The position numbers and the translations under genes are program-made. 64,000 bases of DNA, taken from positions 191,102,955 through 191,166,954 of the forward strand of contig JAHLJT010000631.1 in the NCBI GenBank assembly GCA_031308135.1, in the 5' to 3' direction. The first letter of the stretch is position 1; every line of letters begins with the position of its first letter. The notes under the pieces were generated by a model, which ran no database searches, was not told the origin of the DNA, and was given only the letters and a program-made list of their open reading frames with translations. This document shows positions 1-11,765 of this stretch, piece after piece. The stretch is from Acheta domesticus (lineage: Eukaryota > Arthropoda > Insecta > Orthoptera > Gryllidae).

Positions 1-785
1 CGTGTGTGTGAATCCTCTAGTAGTATTGTGTTCTGGAAACATCAAACAGGATCTGATCAGTGTAATTTCATTTCGTAAGCTGATTGAACAGCGTAGGCTG
101 ATTGAAGAGTGTGTAGGTTTCGTAAGCTGATTAAATAGTGTGTAGGTTGCAAGTGATATGTCGTTGACCTGCAACTGCATGTGGCTGTGGCTCATTGACA
201 AAGAGCACTCTGAAAATAATTCAAACACATTTACGTAATTCTAAGTCAAATAACAGACTCTTCAAGTTGACTACTATTTTAATAGAAACAAATTCTTGTA
301 AGTCTTCGCATGATGCTATGTTTAAGGAAAGGGTGGCATTGTTTCTGAAGAAAACCATACACTTACAATTAATTTACAAACAAATGTCAGACAATTTAGA
401 TAGCCGCAAACTCTTGAAAACAAGGAGTATACATCAATTACAAGTAAGCAGTTCCATTTATTATCCGCGCACGTTTCTTTGAGCCCTCGATTCGCTAATT
501 GCGAGTGGAGTGGAGAGTTTGATTATTTCGACAAAAGCAATTTTACATCGAATTTGTAGATCTTTTTCGGTGTAAAATAGCTATTACACGGGAGCGAACA
601 ATTCTGTTTTTCAGATTTTTGTCTACAACGCTCGTTGCTATAATTTATTCGTAATTCAATTAAAGTTGGCAAAGGAGTGGGGTGTAGGTATTCCGGAACT
701 CAAGATCACGTAGGCGGATAATAATTTTTTTTTAATTCTGCAGGAGGCTTATTTTTAATTTGAGTGTTGTTGCATGATTGCATTA
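1..785. other. AT-rich DNA without recognisable gene
   Basis: I see no domain or exon in this stretch. The only local structure is a short degenerate direct repeat: the motif TTCGTAAGCTGATT occurs near 69 and again near 118, each followed by a similar AGYGTGTAGG-like tail. A 95-codon open frame at 195-482 has no recognisable similarity and ordinary non-coding composition. Confidence 0.6.

Positions 786-845
<60 letters not shown>
786..845. repeat. (TTA)n microsatellite, 3' flank of the LINE
   Basis: About 20 uninterrupted ATT/TAA triplets. It abuts the 3' end of the minus-strand LINE remnant, and a matching tract lies at 2222-2262 on the other side. TAA repeats are the known target of Dong-type elements. 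Confidence 0.95.
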
Positions 846-2221
846 TTTCCATTACATCACGACTGAAGATGTTATGAGTCGGCTGAATATACAATCTACT
901 CCAGGTTGCAACCAGCTACCTAAGGAGCAGATGCGGTGACTATCAGTGCCTCTACAATACTTTAGGCAGAATGTGGACTGTTCCAAATAAAGCTATTTCT
1001 TGCACTTCCCAGTCTTTTGAATTGCCAGGGAGTTTAGACAGGTTCTTACTCAAATTTTGCGGAACAAATCCCAGAGCACCGATAACTATCGGGACGACCT
1101 GTGCTTTTACGCCTCACATTCGGCTGATCTCGATTTCCAAACTCTTGTATTTAAGACGTTTCTCTGCCTCCTTGGTAACGACGTTTTGATCACAAGGTAC
1201 AGCAACATCGATAAGTAAACACGATTTTTTCGCCAAACCCCGGAAAACTATATCCGGTTTGTTTGCCGCTATCGTGCGATCAGTTTGAATTTGTTGGTCG
1301 TACAATATCGTACACAATCCAACAGACATCACCGGTTTTGGTGAGTGTTTGTACCACTTGGGGCATGTGTTTGGAACTTCGAGGGCGGTACAGATCTGCC
1401 AGTGGAGGTAGCTACACACCCTATCATGTCTTTTAAGGTATTCGGTCTTTGCTAGGATTGGACAAGCTGAGACAATATGATCAATGGTTTCTACTTGCTC
1501 CAGGCAAATGCGGCATTTATCATCTTGGGAAATTTTGAGAACCGCTTTATCATAATGTCGTGTTCTCAAGGCCTGATCTTGGGCAGCTATTACAAGTGCT
1601 TCCGATTCTGGCTTCATTCTTCCCCTTTTAAGCCACATAAATGATTGATCTTTATTGATCTGCACCTTGTCCATTCGTTTCAAATATTGTCCGTGGAGTG
1701 GTTTGTCTCTCCACGATTTCTTTAACATTCTTTGTGTCTCACACTTCATGTTTAGCAGCATCAGAAGTTCAGTGTCTGTGTTATTCGACGTGTCTTGCCT
1801 AGTTTTCTTCGCAATGTTTCTTGCTTCACTAACAATGCTTCTGTTTCCCATTCTTCGGTCAGATTTCATGACCTGCCTCATTAGAGGGTCATCTTGATGG
1901 CTGACTACATACTTCCCCAACCCGACTATTGCGTTGTGCCAAGAGGCCTCAATTTGTCTGAGGCCTCTTCCTCCTTCCTTACGTGACACATAAAGTCTAT
2001 GTATATCAGCTCGAGGGTGGGAAACATGATGCATTGTTAGCAGTTTTTCGATCCATGGTGCGAATTTCTTGCTCAGTCCAGTCCACTAGCCCAAAATTGT
2101 ATTCGGCTACAGGTACCGCCAAACTACCTATTGCAGATATTTTATTCCTGGAATTCAGAGCGGACTGCAGGACCAGTCTCACTCTCCTATAATACTCCCT
2201 ACGAATTCTCTCTTTCATTAC
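846..2221 (-). mobile_element. 5'-truncated Dong/R4-like non-LTR retrotransposon
   Basis: The stretch between the two (TAA)n tracts is the 3' part of a minus-strand LINE: a partial open frame followed by a ~106-bp 3' UTR (846-951). The encoded protein has a CCHC finger and a PD...D restriction-like endonuclease at its C terminus, the hallmark of the R2/R4/Dong lineages rather than of APE-type LINEs. The reverse transcriptase core is missing, so the copy is 5'-truncated. Placement between TAA repeats matches Dong from Bombyx mori, which inserts in TAA microsatellites (known biology). The clade assignment is inferred from motif order and target, not from a tree. Confidence 0.8.
952..2217 (-). 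pseudogene. LINE polyprotein C-terminal remnant (end of RT, CCHC finger, RLE)
   Basis: Starting next to the microsatellite, the first frame (to about 2050) reads RT-thumb/linker-like sequence ending in a DRKT motif. A frameshift near 2050 then moves to the frame starting at 2034, which runs through the HPRADIHRLYV and GGRGL motifs. In that 306-codon frame C174, C177, H186 and C191 form a C-x2-C-x8-H-x4-C finger. P270-D271 and D286 fit the PD-x14-D catalytic core of a restriction-like endonuclease. A TGA at 1114-1116 interrupts the frame, and clearly homologous sequence (VVPIVIGALG-type C terminus) continues in the same frame to a TAG at 952-954. The copy is dead: truncated, frameshifted and carrying a nonsense codon. 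The roles (RNA-templated insertion, target cleavage) are known for the family. Confidence 0.82.
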
Positions 2222-2261
<40 letters not shown>

Positions 2262-2262
2262 T
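2222..2262. repeat. (ATT)n microsatellite, 5' flank of the LINE
   Basis: About 13 ATT triplets directly abut the truncated 5' end of the LINE. The minus-strand frame reads through them as poly-isoleucine, so the junction between repeat and element is visible to the base. Confidence 0.95.
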
Positions 2263-2395
2263 TAAATTTGTAGTCTTCTGATCTCTCTCTTCGAAATATT
2301 CGATATTTCACAAATTAAGTAGTATGTGTGTTCAAAATATGTTCGTCACTCATCTTTTCCAAAAATTTACTTCACGCTTCGCCAATGCTTATTCA

Positions 2396-2425
2396 TACAA
2401 GGGGGTTCAAATATGACCGGGACTG
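2396..2425. repeat. mariner left terminal inverted repeat
   Basis: TA target base pair plus a ~28-bp TIR. It pairs with 3671-3700 in inverted orientation; the only difference is one base in the G run. Confidence 0.93.
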
Positions 2426-2554
2426 TTTTTTTTTTTCAAATACCCCGCCATGCTCAGTAGCTGCGCCGCCTAGCGAGAATCTAGCCACAACCCCCCCACC
2501 TCCCTCCTTTGCAGATTAGAACCTGTTCAGTCGAGTTTGGGTCTTGCTAGAACG

Positions 2555-3624
2555 ATGAGTGAACAAAAGGTGCCGCGGAGCGTGGAACAACGCATTATCA
2601 TCAAATTTCTCGTTGGAGAAAACGTTCAACCGTCGGAAATTTTGCAGAGACTCAAAAAACTGTACAGGGAAGAGTGCCTCTCACGGACCCGTGTGTTTGA
2701 ATGGTGTAAGTGTTTCAGAGAGGGACGAGAGCGCGTTGAGAATGAACCTCATAATCGTCGGCCGCGAACATCCATAACCCCAACAAACATTGATCTTGTT
2801 AATGCGGTTATTTGTGAGAATAGGCGCATCACTATCAAAGAAGCTGCATCAGTAATTGGTATCAGTGTGGGTAGTGTAGAAGACATGATAAAAAACACCT
2901 AATGTATAAAAAAGTGAATGCTAGGTGGGTTCCACGCACTTTGAGGGACGAGAACAAATTGATGCGCATGCAAGCTGACAGTGTTCTTCTAATGCGATTT
3001 GAAAATGAAGGAGATGCATTTTCGAAGTCCATTGTAAACACTGATGAAACGTGGGTTCACTATTTTATTCCTGAGTCCCAGCAGGCATCACGTGAATGGC
3101 GACACGCTTCTTCTCCAAAACCCAAGAGCGCACGGAAGATCCGTTCGGCGGGAAAAGTGAGGGCAACTTTTTTTGGGGACTGGAAATGTGTTATCCATGT
3201 AGACTTTCTTACAGAAGCTAAAACCATCAATGCAGCTTATTATTCAGCACTTTTGGAAACGGAAATCAAAGAAAAGGTCCGATCCAAACGGAGGAGAGGT
3301 GGGAAACGGGTAGCATTCCTTCAAGACAATGCACGGCCTCATACCGCTAAAAACAACCATGGCAACCATCAGGAAATTGAAGTGGGACCTTCTACCACAT
3401 CCGCTGTACTGTTCAGATTTGGCCCCAAGTGATTTTTACCTGTTTGGACAGCTTAAATCACATTTGCAAGGCATGCAATTTACGGATAATGACGCAGTCA
3501 TCCACAGTGTTCGGGAGTGGATATGCCGACAACCAAAATACTTTTATGAAAAGGGATTAGGATGCTCCCAGAACGTTGGAAAAAATGTATAGAGTCTGGG
3601 GGGGGGGAGTACTTTGAAGAATGA
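2555..3624 (+). pseudogene. mariner transposase, DD34D, frameshifted
   Basis: The likely start is the second ATG of the first frame (MSEQKVPRSVEQR). The N-terminal part is a paired-type helix-turn-helix DNA-binding region ending near 2900; the linker motif WVPRTL follows. Catalytic residues are visible: the first D in NTDETWVHYF (codon 3043), the second in FLQDNARPHTA (codon 3325), the third in DLAPSDFYLF (codon 3431). The last two are 34 residues apart once one extra base is discounted, so DD34D. Three frame breaks disable the gene: near 2900 (with a TAA), between 3325 and 3431, and near 3555. The C-terminal LPERWKKCIESGG-like motif then ends at TGA 3622-3624. Frame-corrected length of about 350 residues is normal for the family, which includes the SETMAR-type transposase. 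Confidence 0.93.
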
Positions 3625-3670
3625 CATGTACAAATAAATTTTTGCTAATAAAGTATTTCGTAAAAAAAAT

Positions 3671-3700
3671 CAGTCCCGGTCATATTTGAACCTCCTTGTA
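3671..3700. repeat. mariner right terminal inverted repeat
   Basis: Inverted partner of 2396-2425, ending in the flanking TA. A poly-A-signal-like AATAAA lies about 35 bp upstream, between the end of the transposase and the TIR. Confidence 0.93.
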
Positions 3701-4430
3701 TAATAAAGCTAGAAATAATAGTAGAATAAAGCATTAATTTTGATGGGATTAGTATTGTTTGAGTGGGTGAAAACATTACTACTCGAACATTACAGAATTT
3801 ATTAAGAATATTACAAAATACCTGAATAAACCACTGATGCCTTCCAGATTTCAATTACAACAATTATCGAGGTAATCTGAAAGATACATTGAATAATTTA
3901 GGCTATTATAAGATATGTCGCAGGGAAAATATGTATTATTAGTTACATGCATTTAAATTATTACAATTTTAAATTCGATTTCTAACTAAAAGAGAAATTT
4001 CTGAAGAAAAAGTATACCAATCTGGTACCAGTATTTTTTCGTGTACTTCAAAGTGTTATCTGATAAGCTGGTGTCGTTTGAATGTTTATTTATTTCAATA
4101 TTAAGTAGTGTACCACCCCTATCCAAGTCATTCGTATTTTCCGTCGCTCTCTACTCCCTCTTTCTCCCCAACGCACGTTGCTAAGTTGCACCTTACACCA
4201 TCTCGTAACGTCCGTCAAAAATTCCGTATAGATGGACTACGCTTTGCTTTGAAATAAAATGTAACATTTTGAAACAACATTCGGATACTCTATGCATACG
4301 TTTCCTCGCGGCTGCGGTTTTATCACATTTTTCGTGCTACATTGATGAGCGATTGCGGTTCCAAAGTTTTCGTAGAATGTAAAAACAGATTTATTCATTC
4401 ATTTTTATACAATATATTTTGTGCGTTTTT
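3701..4430. other. AT-rich intergenic or intronic DNA
   Basis: No gene or repeat recognised. A slightly C-rich patch around 4120-4230 has no recognisable motif. Confidence 0.5.
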
Positions 4431-6418
4431 ACTTTCTTGTATACGTACGTGTACTCGAAGTATAATACGTAGAATAGAGAAAGTTATGTAATGTTGCAGG
4501 AAAAAACTACGATTTTAGACACAAAAACTCGTATTGTGGGGCCTTCATACAGAGAAAGCAGAGAATTATTGTTCCAATAATACTCGCTATTACTTGCTAT
4601 AATATGTTGTTTAGTCAGAATACACGATAGTAGGACCTACCGCTTAAACAGCTGAGAGATAATTATGTAATGTTTCGCAAAAAATGACGAATTTTCAGCA
4701 GACAAACTCTTATTACAGGGTCCAGATAACGAAGAAGCGGATATATCTAGTTGCTAAATTTACAAAAATAAATCTTCCAACACGTATTTTAGTCAGAATC
4801 CATGTTTTGTCACAGAAAAATCGAATGACGGCAAAATTTCTGTGCCTGGCTATCCATTCGTCTGTGAACAATATTAGCGGCTAAAACGTTTAGCCAATTT
4901 TCTACAAAATTAATGTTCCCCAACCGCTCTGGCCGATGTCCGTCCACCTGAATTTGAACTCGATATTTTAATTTTTGGGGGTACATAGCATAAAGTCTTG
5001 GGACATTTTCAAAATTTTCAAAAAAGTGTCTCCGTCGTTTTTTATTAAATTTTTTTGTTGGATAGTGTAAAGAACATAATATCAACCTTATCAAAATACC
5101 ATCAGCAAGACACTATCAACAACATCCTATCGACAAGAGAATTATTTCATTGAAAACTAATTTTTCAAAATTTGGAATAAATTTGAAATCTTTTCCGCGT
5201 TTTCTTACAACTACAATTACGAAGATAGAAATTTATCCCTTAATAAAATCTGTTCCTTAAAGATAGATTTTTTTATAAAGTCAATTACAATTTTTTGCGC
5301 GAAAGTACGGGCCAGAAAGTATATGCTGTTTTAGCACCACTAGTTTCTTTAATTTTTTTTAAGAATAGAATGAAATATACTTTTAAAGAAAGGTTCTATT
5401 TTCACTGTTAACTCTGAATTTTTGAAAACTATAAAAGATTTTTGAAGTGTTTTCCTACAATTGAAGTATTGAAGATAGAAGTTTTTTATTAAAATGGAAT
5501 ATGTCCTCCATAATTAGTTCTTTCATTGTCAGACACTTTTTTTTAAAATGTTTTTAGTTTTGTAGTAATTTTAAGTGAAATATGGGTAATATTAAAACAT
5601 GTCAAAAACAAGAATTTTTAAAAATCGCCTCAAGACTTTTTCTTTAATTTTTTAGGATAGTGCTAAACGTATTGTATGAGATGACATAAATCCATTTTGC
5701 TGTTTTTTTTTTGTTTTTTTAATTACACAAATGCAATTTTGTGGCATCTCTAACGTTGTTAATATTTACAATACCGACGATTTGTAAAGATTATTGCATT
5801 TATGAGCACATGTTCTTCAAATGATGTCATGTGAAGATTCTCGAAAAGTGAAAAGTTTTCTATAAAAATGAGCTCGAAATTACACAATTTCAGAAAAGCT
5901 CAAACGCTATTTTCTTATAAATTGCTGTAAATTTTTTCAACGGATAATTCTAAATGGACTAAATAACATGATATAAATGCATATTGATGTAGTCTTGTTC
6001 TTTTTTGATTACATAAATGTTTTTTTTAAATATTTTGTTAATATATTGCCAGCAATTTCTATACGTTATTTCAATTGTGAAAAAATTGCTACAAATGATT
6101 TCCAATGCCGTTTCTAGATAACTCAAATGATTTCTATGAAAAAGTGCTTAAAATTTTATCATTTATAAAAATGGGTAAACAAGATTTTCAAATTTTGTTT
6201 TTTCAATTTTTTCAAGAAAAATTCCTTTAAAAATCAAGGGTTTTCTCTTATATAATATTCTGAAAGTCACATTTCAATTGTACCATGAGGGGACCAAAAA
6301 ATTGAGAGATATGAGAAATGCAGTTTGATCGACAATAGTTGGCAGCTCGGAAGAGGGTGAGGTAAATCAGAAAAAGCCCTCTCCTAAGAAATTAGGAAAG
6401 CAACTACTACGAGAAAGT
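4431..6418. mobile_element. non-coding TIR element, copy 1 (about 2 kb)
   Basis: The left end reads ACTTTCTTGTATACGTACG and the right end is the inverted CTACGAGAAAGT. The same termini and interior recur at 17,588-19,161, and the interior also at about 16,490-17,558. Shared blocks include a conserved ATGTAATGYTGC motif about 60 bp in, a CGTCTGTGAAC motif about 420 bp in, and an internal block that is itself duplicated (about 5,660-5,860 and 5,930-6,140). I see no transposase. I read it as a non-autonomous DNA transposon family; the superfamily is not assignable because the target duplication is not clear. Confidence 0.7.
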
Positions 6419-6690
6419 ATGAATGGAACTATTTTCAAGAGATTAAAAGAAAATAACAAATTAAACAATATTTTACAGTTTAGGTAATGTTGTTTAATCG
6501 TAGCCTTGTCCATGAAAGAAGTAGTATTTTATCAAAAGTTTGCAAACACACTGACATAATATAACTTGATAGTTGATTCTGATTTTCCTTTGTGTTTGGT
6601 TTATATCCACGTCTAAAACCGCAGAGGTGCAATGCCCCTCCTAAGCTAAAACATTATTCTCCCTCGCTGTCCCAAATGCCCGCTTCGTAG
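6419..6690. other. intergenic DNA
   Basis: AT-rich with no gene recognised; it leads into the CpG island. Confidence 0.5.
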
Positions 6691-7400
6691 CGAACAATGC
6701 GCCAAAGAGGCTACTCCGTGGATGACGGGGGGGGGCGGCGGCGCAGCGTGGGCGGGCGGCACACAGCGCGTCTCGCAGTGCGGGCATTAGCAGTCCCCGA
6801 GAGCCCTCCCGTCCCCTCCCTTCCCTCACATCATGCCTCGGCCCGCCTCTCCCCGCCCGCGCCCTCGCCTCCGCCACGCCCCCTTCTATTCTCCGCCACA
6901 CCTCACCCCTACCCACTCGGCCTATTCCTCTTCCCTTCACACCTATTCTCCTTCCCTCCCCGCTCCGCCCCCTCCACCGCCCTTGCCAACCACCCTCCTC
7001 TGCCCCTTCCCGCACCCTCCTCTGTCCCGCGCGCATCCTTTCTTCTCCCCGCTCCGCCCCTCCCATCACCACGTCTCCCACTCCCCTCCCCCGCACGGTC
7101 CTACACTCCCCGCCTCGCCCCTCACCTTCCCTGCCGTGCCGCCCCCGCCGGCGCCGCGGGCGCGGATTCTCCAGCGACACGAGAAGGGAAATAGCAAAGA
7201 ACGCGTGGTAATGCAGGGCCCTCCGTCAGGGAATACGCCTTTCGCTGCTTGTTTGCACAGCGCTGCGCACACACCCCGCCCCGCCCCGCCCCGCCCCGCC
7301 CCGTCTCGCTCGTCTCTCGCGCCTCTCCGCCGACACCGACGACTTCGCTCCTACCCGCGTCGTGGCCCCCCACGACCTCGCAAGCACCCGTTGCTCTCAA
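6690..7400. promoter_or_regulatory. CpG island with strongly C-rich plus strand
   Basis: GC content jumps sharply, CpG is frequent, and the plus strand is dominated by C with little G, for example four CCCCG-type repeats at 7277-7303. Open frames here (6641-7180 on minus, 6833-7534 on plus) are low-complexity Pro/Ser/Arg translations and are not credible proteins. In an insect genome a CpG-dense patch of this size can mark a promoter; the inference is weak without transcript data. Confidence 0.4.
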
Positions 7401-7728
7401 TGACTCAGTTGCCTTCCATCATCTTCAGCCCTCTCAGACTTTCCAACCTCTCCGAGATATATCTAATTACTCATCTTATTTCTGTTTTCCTAATGGAGTC
7501 AACTCTCTCGATTTATCTCACTCAATCATTCTGACTCTCCCCATATCTCACAAACTCTGGCAAACCCTCTTAAGCTTCCGAATCTTGCCTTGCCCTACTG
7601 AATTTTATCCCACTAAGACACCTTCCCCCGATTCCCCCAATCTCACCGTGCTTATCACATCGAATTCCGCCAGACTATCAAAATCAACCATACCTAATCT
7701 CTAGTAGACTCAAATACCTCTCTATTGT

Positions 7729-8000
7729 TCCAAATCCCGCCCACTTTCTCAAAATCCCTCCCAATTTCTTCAAATCCCTCCCATTTTCTCCAAATCACTC
7801 CCAATTTCTCTAAATCACCCCCACTTTCTCCAAATCACTCCCACTTTCTCCAAATCGCTCCCAATTTCTCCAAATCACTCCCACTTTCTCGAAATCACTC
7901 CCACTTTCTCCAAATCACTCGCACTTTCTCCAAATTTCTCCCGCTTTCTCCAAATCCCTCCCAATTTCTCGAAATCTATCGAAATTTTTCCCGATTCCTT
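7729..8000. repeat. 20-bp minisatellite
   Basis: About 13 degenerate copies of a unit close to CCCACTTTCTCCAAATCACT in tandem. The plus strand is almost free of G. The open frame over it (7725-8021) is only repeat translation, because 3 x 20 bp gives a 20-residue repeat. Confidence 0.92.
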
Positions 8001-8189
8001 ACCTCAACCAATTTCTTCTAACTACACACAAACACTCGTTCAAATGCGTCCAACCTCATTCAGCCTTACTCAAACTCACCCATAACACCCTAAACCCACC
8101 TAATTTGTTCAGTCTCTTTCAAACCTACGAATCAAGTTCATCCGACCCCACTGAGGTGTACCCTACCACATCCCAATTTACTGTATCTC

Positions 8190-8450
8190 AGCTCACTTCT
8201 TCCAACCACGGCAACCTTGGTAAACCTCGCCTCATCTTGCCACACCTCGCCGAGCCTAAACCCAACTTCGCCCAACCTCGCCCAATCTCGCCATCTTCGT
8301 CCAACCTCCCGAATCTTAGCTCATCTTCGTCCACACTTCCCCATTCACGCGTATCCTCGTCCATCCTCATTCAAACTCTCTCAATCCCGACCAATTCCAC
8401 TCAACATCACAGAACTCCTCCCAAACCTTACCAATTTTAATATACCTTAG
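8190..8450. repeat. degenerate C-rich short tandem motif tract
   Basis: Repeating 9-11 bp words such as CTCGCCCAAC, CTTCGTCCA and CTCATCTTC. It continues the G-poor strand asymmetry that begins at the 6.7-kb CpG island, and the periodicity is loose. Confidence 0.6.
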
Positions 8451-9505
8451 CCAAACTTAAAGAACCGACAGAGTTCTCGGCAGTCGTAATCGGCTGTGAA
8501 ACTTCCAAGAGATCACTTATTCTCAAACCCTGTCAACTTCAAATAAAACACTGTATTGTTATTTTAGAGATTTGAATTGTACCCAACCATTAATCAATAA
8601 TTAATTTATATTAAATATATCATTTTTAATTCTATTTGATTATTTCAAAAACTTTAATGATGGGAAAGTCCGAACTAAAATTGGATCGCATTTACTTACG
8701 TTTCCTATTTCTGTAACATTTACGGAAATGAAGTTGCCAAGTAGAAAAGAGCAACGAATCAGCTAAAGCATTCACTCCTGTTCCCTCACTTATGCTAGGT
8801 AAAAGAAAGGGTTGTGCACGAGAAAATTTTATCTCCCCTTGTGTACGTCACATTTAGTTTTTACTCTTTTAAATGGTAAAAAAAATTATCTATATGTGGC
8901 CACTGAGATGGGCCAATTGGGAAGTGTTGAGGAAGATCGTTCAGAAGATATTTTGGCCTTGGAAAGCATCCCAGAAAATTTCCCTACATCTGCTGTTAAG
9001 CTTTTGTTGCAACAATATGGAGGTGAAGGTATGCCAAGTTCATCAGTATTTAATTTTTCTTTCGCGTTGATATTTGCAATTGAATGATTAAAAACAACGT
9101 TTATGTTGCTAATGGTGCGATGCACAACACTATTTCTCAAACACTACTTCAATAACATTCATTTTAAATATTTGTCGAGGCGCACTTACGAGCACTAGAG
9201 CGTCTGAAAAGTGACTGGCTCGAGAGGCGAATAAGCAGGACAAAGATTTCATATTCCGAAACATTGTAAAACTTTCCGAGAGAAAGCGAGTCTGTCTATA
9301 TACTATTAATATAAAGTACTTATAATTCTATAAAAAATGTTCTTATTCATTTGATTTATTCTGCTTATATTAAAGCGCTGTTGACATTTCTGTGAGTGTG
9401 CATGCCTACCAAATGGTAATGAACTCCAAATCTAATGTAAAATGTGAATCAATGATTTTAGTAGCATTTGATTGTGAGCCCTGTTCCAGGAGGTTCCCCT
9501 TTCCC
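8451..9505. other. AT-rich DNA; one possible exon-like open frame
   Basis: Mostly AT-rich. A plus-strand frame at about 8905-9030 has a fairly normal, acidic residue composition (containing SVEEDRSEDILALESIPENF) and is followed by AAGGTATG, a good donor-like context. The upstream acceptor is poor and I do not recognise the peptide, so it stays a curiosity rather than an exon call. Confidence 0.3.
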
Positions 9506-9902
9506 TTTCCACATTGTTAAAGGCGGAACAAAGTTTCGCATGATTGGGGCGGGTAGTGATCGGTGAAGATCTCCGAAAGGCTCCGACATGACTTCCATAT
9601 AGCCCACCGCATGCGCCGACCTGTGTGTTTTGCTGCATTTCCACATTGTTAAAGGCGGAACAAAGTTTTGCATGATTGGGGCGGGTAGTGATCGGTGAAG
9701 ATCTCCGAAAGGCTCCGACATGACTTCCACATAGCCCACCGCATGCGCCGACCTGTGTGTTTCGCTGCATTTCCACGTTGTTAAAGGCGGAACAAAGTTT
9801 CGCATAATTGGCGAGTAGTGATCGGTGAAGATTTCCGAAAGACTCCGACATGACTTCCACATAGCCCACCGCATGCGCCGACCTGTCTGTTTCGCTGCAT
9901 GC
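9506..9902. repeat. three tandem 132-bp units
   Basis: The phrase ACATTGTTAAAGGCGGAACA recurs at 9511 and 9643 and, with one change, at 9775. This gives an exact period of 132 bp and three units, the third slightly diverged. Because 132 is divisible by 3, minus-strand frames (9432-9869, 9458-9874) stay open through all units; this explains the apparent repeat protein. Function unknown. Confidence 0.95.
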
Positions 9903-10860
9903 AGCTCTCCCTGTTCCCCTCTACGCTTCGCACGACCCTCGTTCTCAAAGGTTCACTCAGAGTTGGTACAAACTCCAGAATGAACCCAGATACGCTGATT
10001 AGGTGACGGCACTGGGTCGCGTCGCTTCGCGCTGCGATGTCAACAAACGAAATCTACCTTAATTTCTAGTGTAGTGTCCGATCGAAGTGAAAAATAAATA
10101 ATATTCACATCAACCATAAAGTAATTGAAAGTTGAATTTCTCAGGAGGTTCTTTGAACCAATCAATGACTAGCACGTGTCGCCTCTGCGACTAACGCTCT
10201 TCTCCAGTAATTCCTTCCTAGCAAACAAAACTGCGTTTTTTTTTGTATTCATTCTTATTGACATCTCACCTCCCCCACTCACGTTCACTGGTTATTTTTT
10301 GTGTATGCTGGGTATTTTCCGTTTCCTCAAGAATTCACCTCGCAAAAATTGTTGCTTTTTTTCGTTGTGATCTCACTCAACATCTAAATATTAAACTTTA
10401 CATATATTTTTTCTGACAATCATATTTTATCTTTGGTGTACAGTTTGTAATGTTGCTCTTGCATCAATATTACAACTTAATGTATTTCCGTGCCACACAT
10501 TCTTCCTGTCCCTCCTTTACTATTTTCTATACAGCACTAACCACGGTACTATCCTGCTCCGTCTCTTTACATTTCACTTACGTATTTCGATAAACATGCC
10601 CACCACTTGTTTACTGTTGCTACTGGGCACCGTTATAAACGTAACAAACTTGCTGAAAATTTTCGTTAGCCCCTACCTTGTCCTTGTCTTCATCGTCATC
10701 TAACCTTGTTACATTTTTTAACCACTTTGAAATCTGTGTTAGGTGATTATAACTAAACTTGGTTACTCTTTTCAACTCCTCCGTTTCCTGATCCTAATTT
10801 TTATCATCATCATCCTCTTAACTCCATAAAGCCTACATACACACTCACTCCAACTCATCC
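9903..10860. other. intergenic DNA, T/C-biased
   Basis: No gene recognised. Composition shifts steadily toward T and C on the plus strand from about 10.2 kb, the left edge of the asymmetric arm described next. Confidence 0.5.
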
Positions 10861-11765
10861 TCACATGTTGCCAACACGCCCCATTATAACTACTATAATC
10901 TTGCTAAAGCTTTTCGGTACTGCCACTTCCTCTTCCTTATCTTCATCCCATCCTCATCCTCGTAGCATTTCAGATGGGCCCGTCCATCGCATCCGAAATG
11001 GTGCGTGCTTTCACCTTGCAGCTACGCTCCGCTCGGCAGTGCTTTCCTTACTGCTCCGCCTCGTCTTGCCCTATCCCATCTCATCTATCCTTCTCTAGCA
11101 TCGCCTCTCCCCTCCCCACCCGTTCTCTTCCATCGCTTCTCCCTGCCTCGCCCCTTCGCTTTCATATATCCCTCCTCTCGTCATCCCTTCTCTTCCGTAT
11201 CTTCTCATCACTCTCTTCCTTCCCATCCCCTCCTCTCCCCTCCCCTTCCATATTCTTTTCCCGTCTCTCCTCTCTCTTCCATCCCTTCCTCTCCGACGCC
11301 CCTTCGCATCCTCTTCCCGCCACGCTCCTTCCATTTATCTCATCCTCTTCCCTCTCATTTCATACCCTACTCCAAGCACTTCTCTCCTCATCCCATCTCC
11401 CCTCCCATTCACCCTGCCTCTCCCGTGCCTCTCCTTATCGTCTTTCCACCACGTCCCTCCCTCTCACCTCCTCCTCTTCTCTCGCCTTCAATATCCTCAT
11501 CTCACAATTTTCTTCCCTCTCACCCCTCCTGTCCTATGACGCTACTTATGATCTCCCCGCTACGTCACTTCCTCTCATCTCCTATCTACCCTTTCTCTTC
11601 CATACCATCTTCTTTCCATGTCCCTTCCTTGCCTTTCCCTTTCTCCCCTCCCCTTTCGTATCATTTCCCCTCACTCGTGTCCCCTCCCCTTCCTTCTTCT
11701 TTCCACCACTTCGTCCCTCCCTTTCATTCCCTCCTCTCTTCTGCCCGTTCCTCCTCTTCACCACC
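10861..11765. repeat. pyrimidine-rich low-complexity arm
   Basis: Nearly continuous C/T on the plus strand (line 11,281-11,340 has 30 C and 5 G by my count), with loose CCTCTCC and TCTTCCAT words but no fixed period. The long plus-strand frames (10974-12002, 11005-11790) are Ser/Pro/Leu low-complexity translations and not genes. Confidence 0.75.

Larger units (their letters stand above)
2396..3700 (+). mobile_element. mariner-family DNA transposon, full-length but inactive
   Basis: The element is bounded by TA at 2396-2397 and TA at 3699-3700, the expected mariner target duplication. The left end begins CAAGGGGGTTCAAATATGAC and the right end is its inverted copy with a single mismatch over about 28 bp. 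Total length is 1.3 kb, typical for mariner. It encloses one transposase gene with three frameshifts. TIR similarity this high with few coding breaks suggests a relatively recent insertion (inference). Confidence 0.93.

Noticed and set aside
8812..9087. Possible exon with donor-like AAGGTATG
   Set aside because: No convincing acceptor or branch site, and the peptide is not recognised; kept only as a note in the regional entry.
9506..9902. CRISPR-like array
   Set aside because: Units are contiguous 132-bp repeats without unique spacers, in a eukaryotic context.
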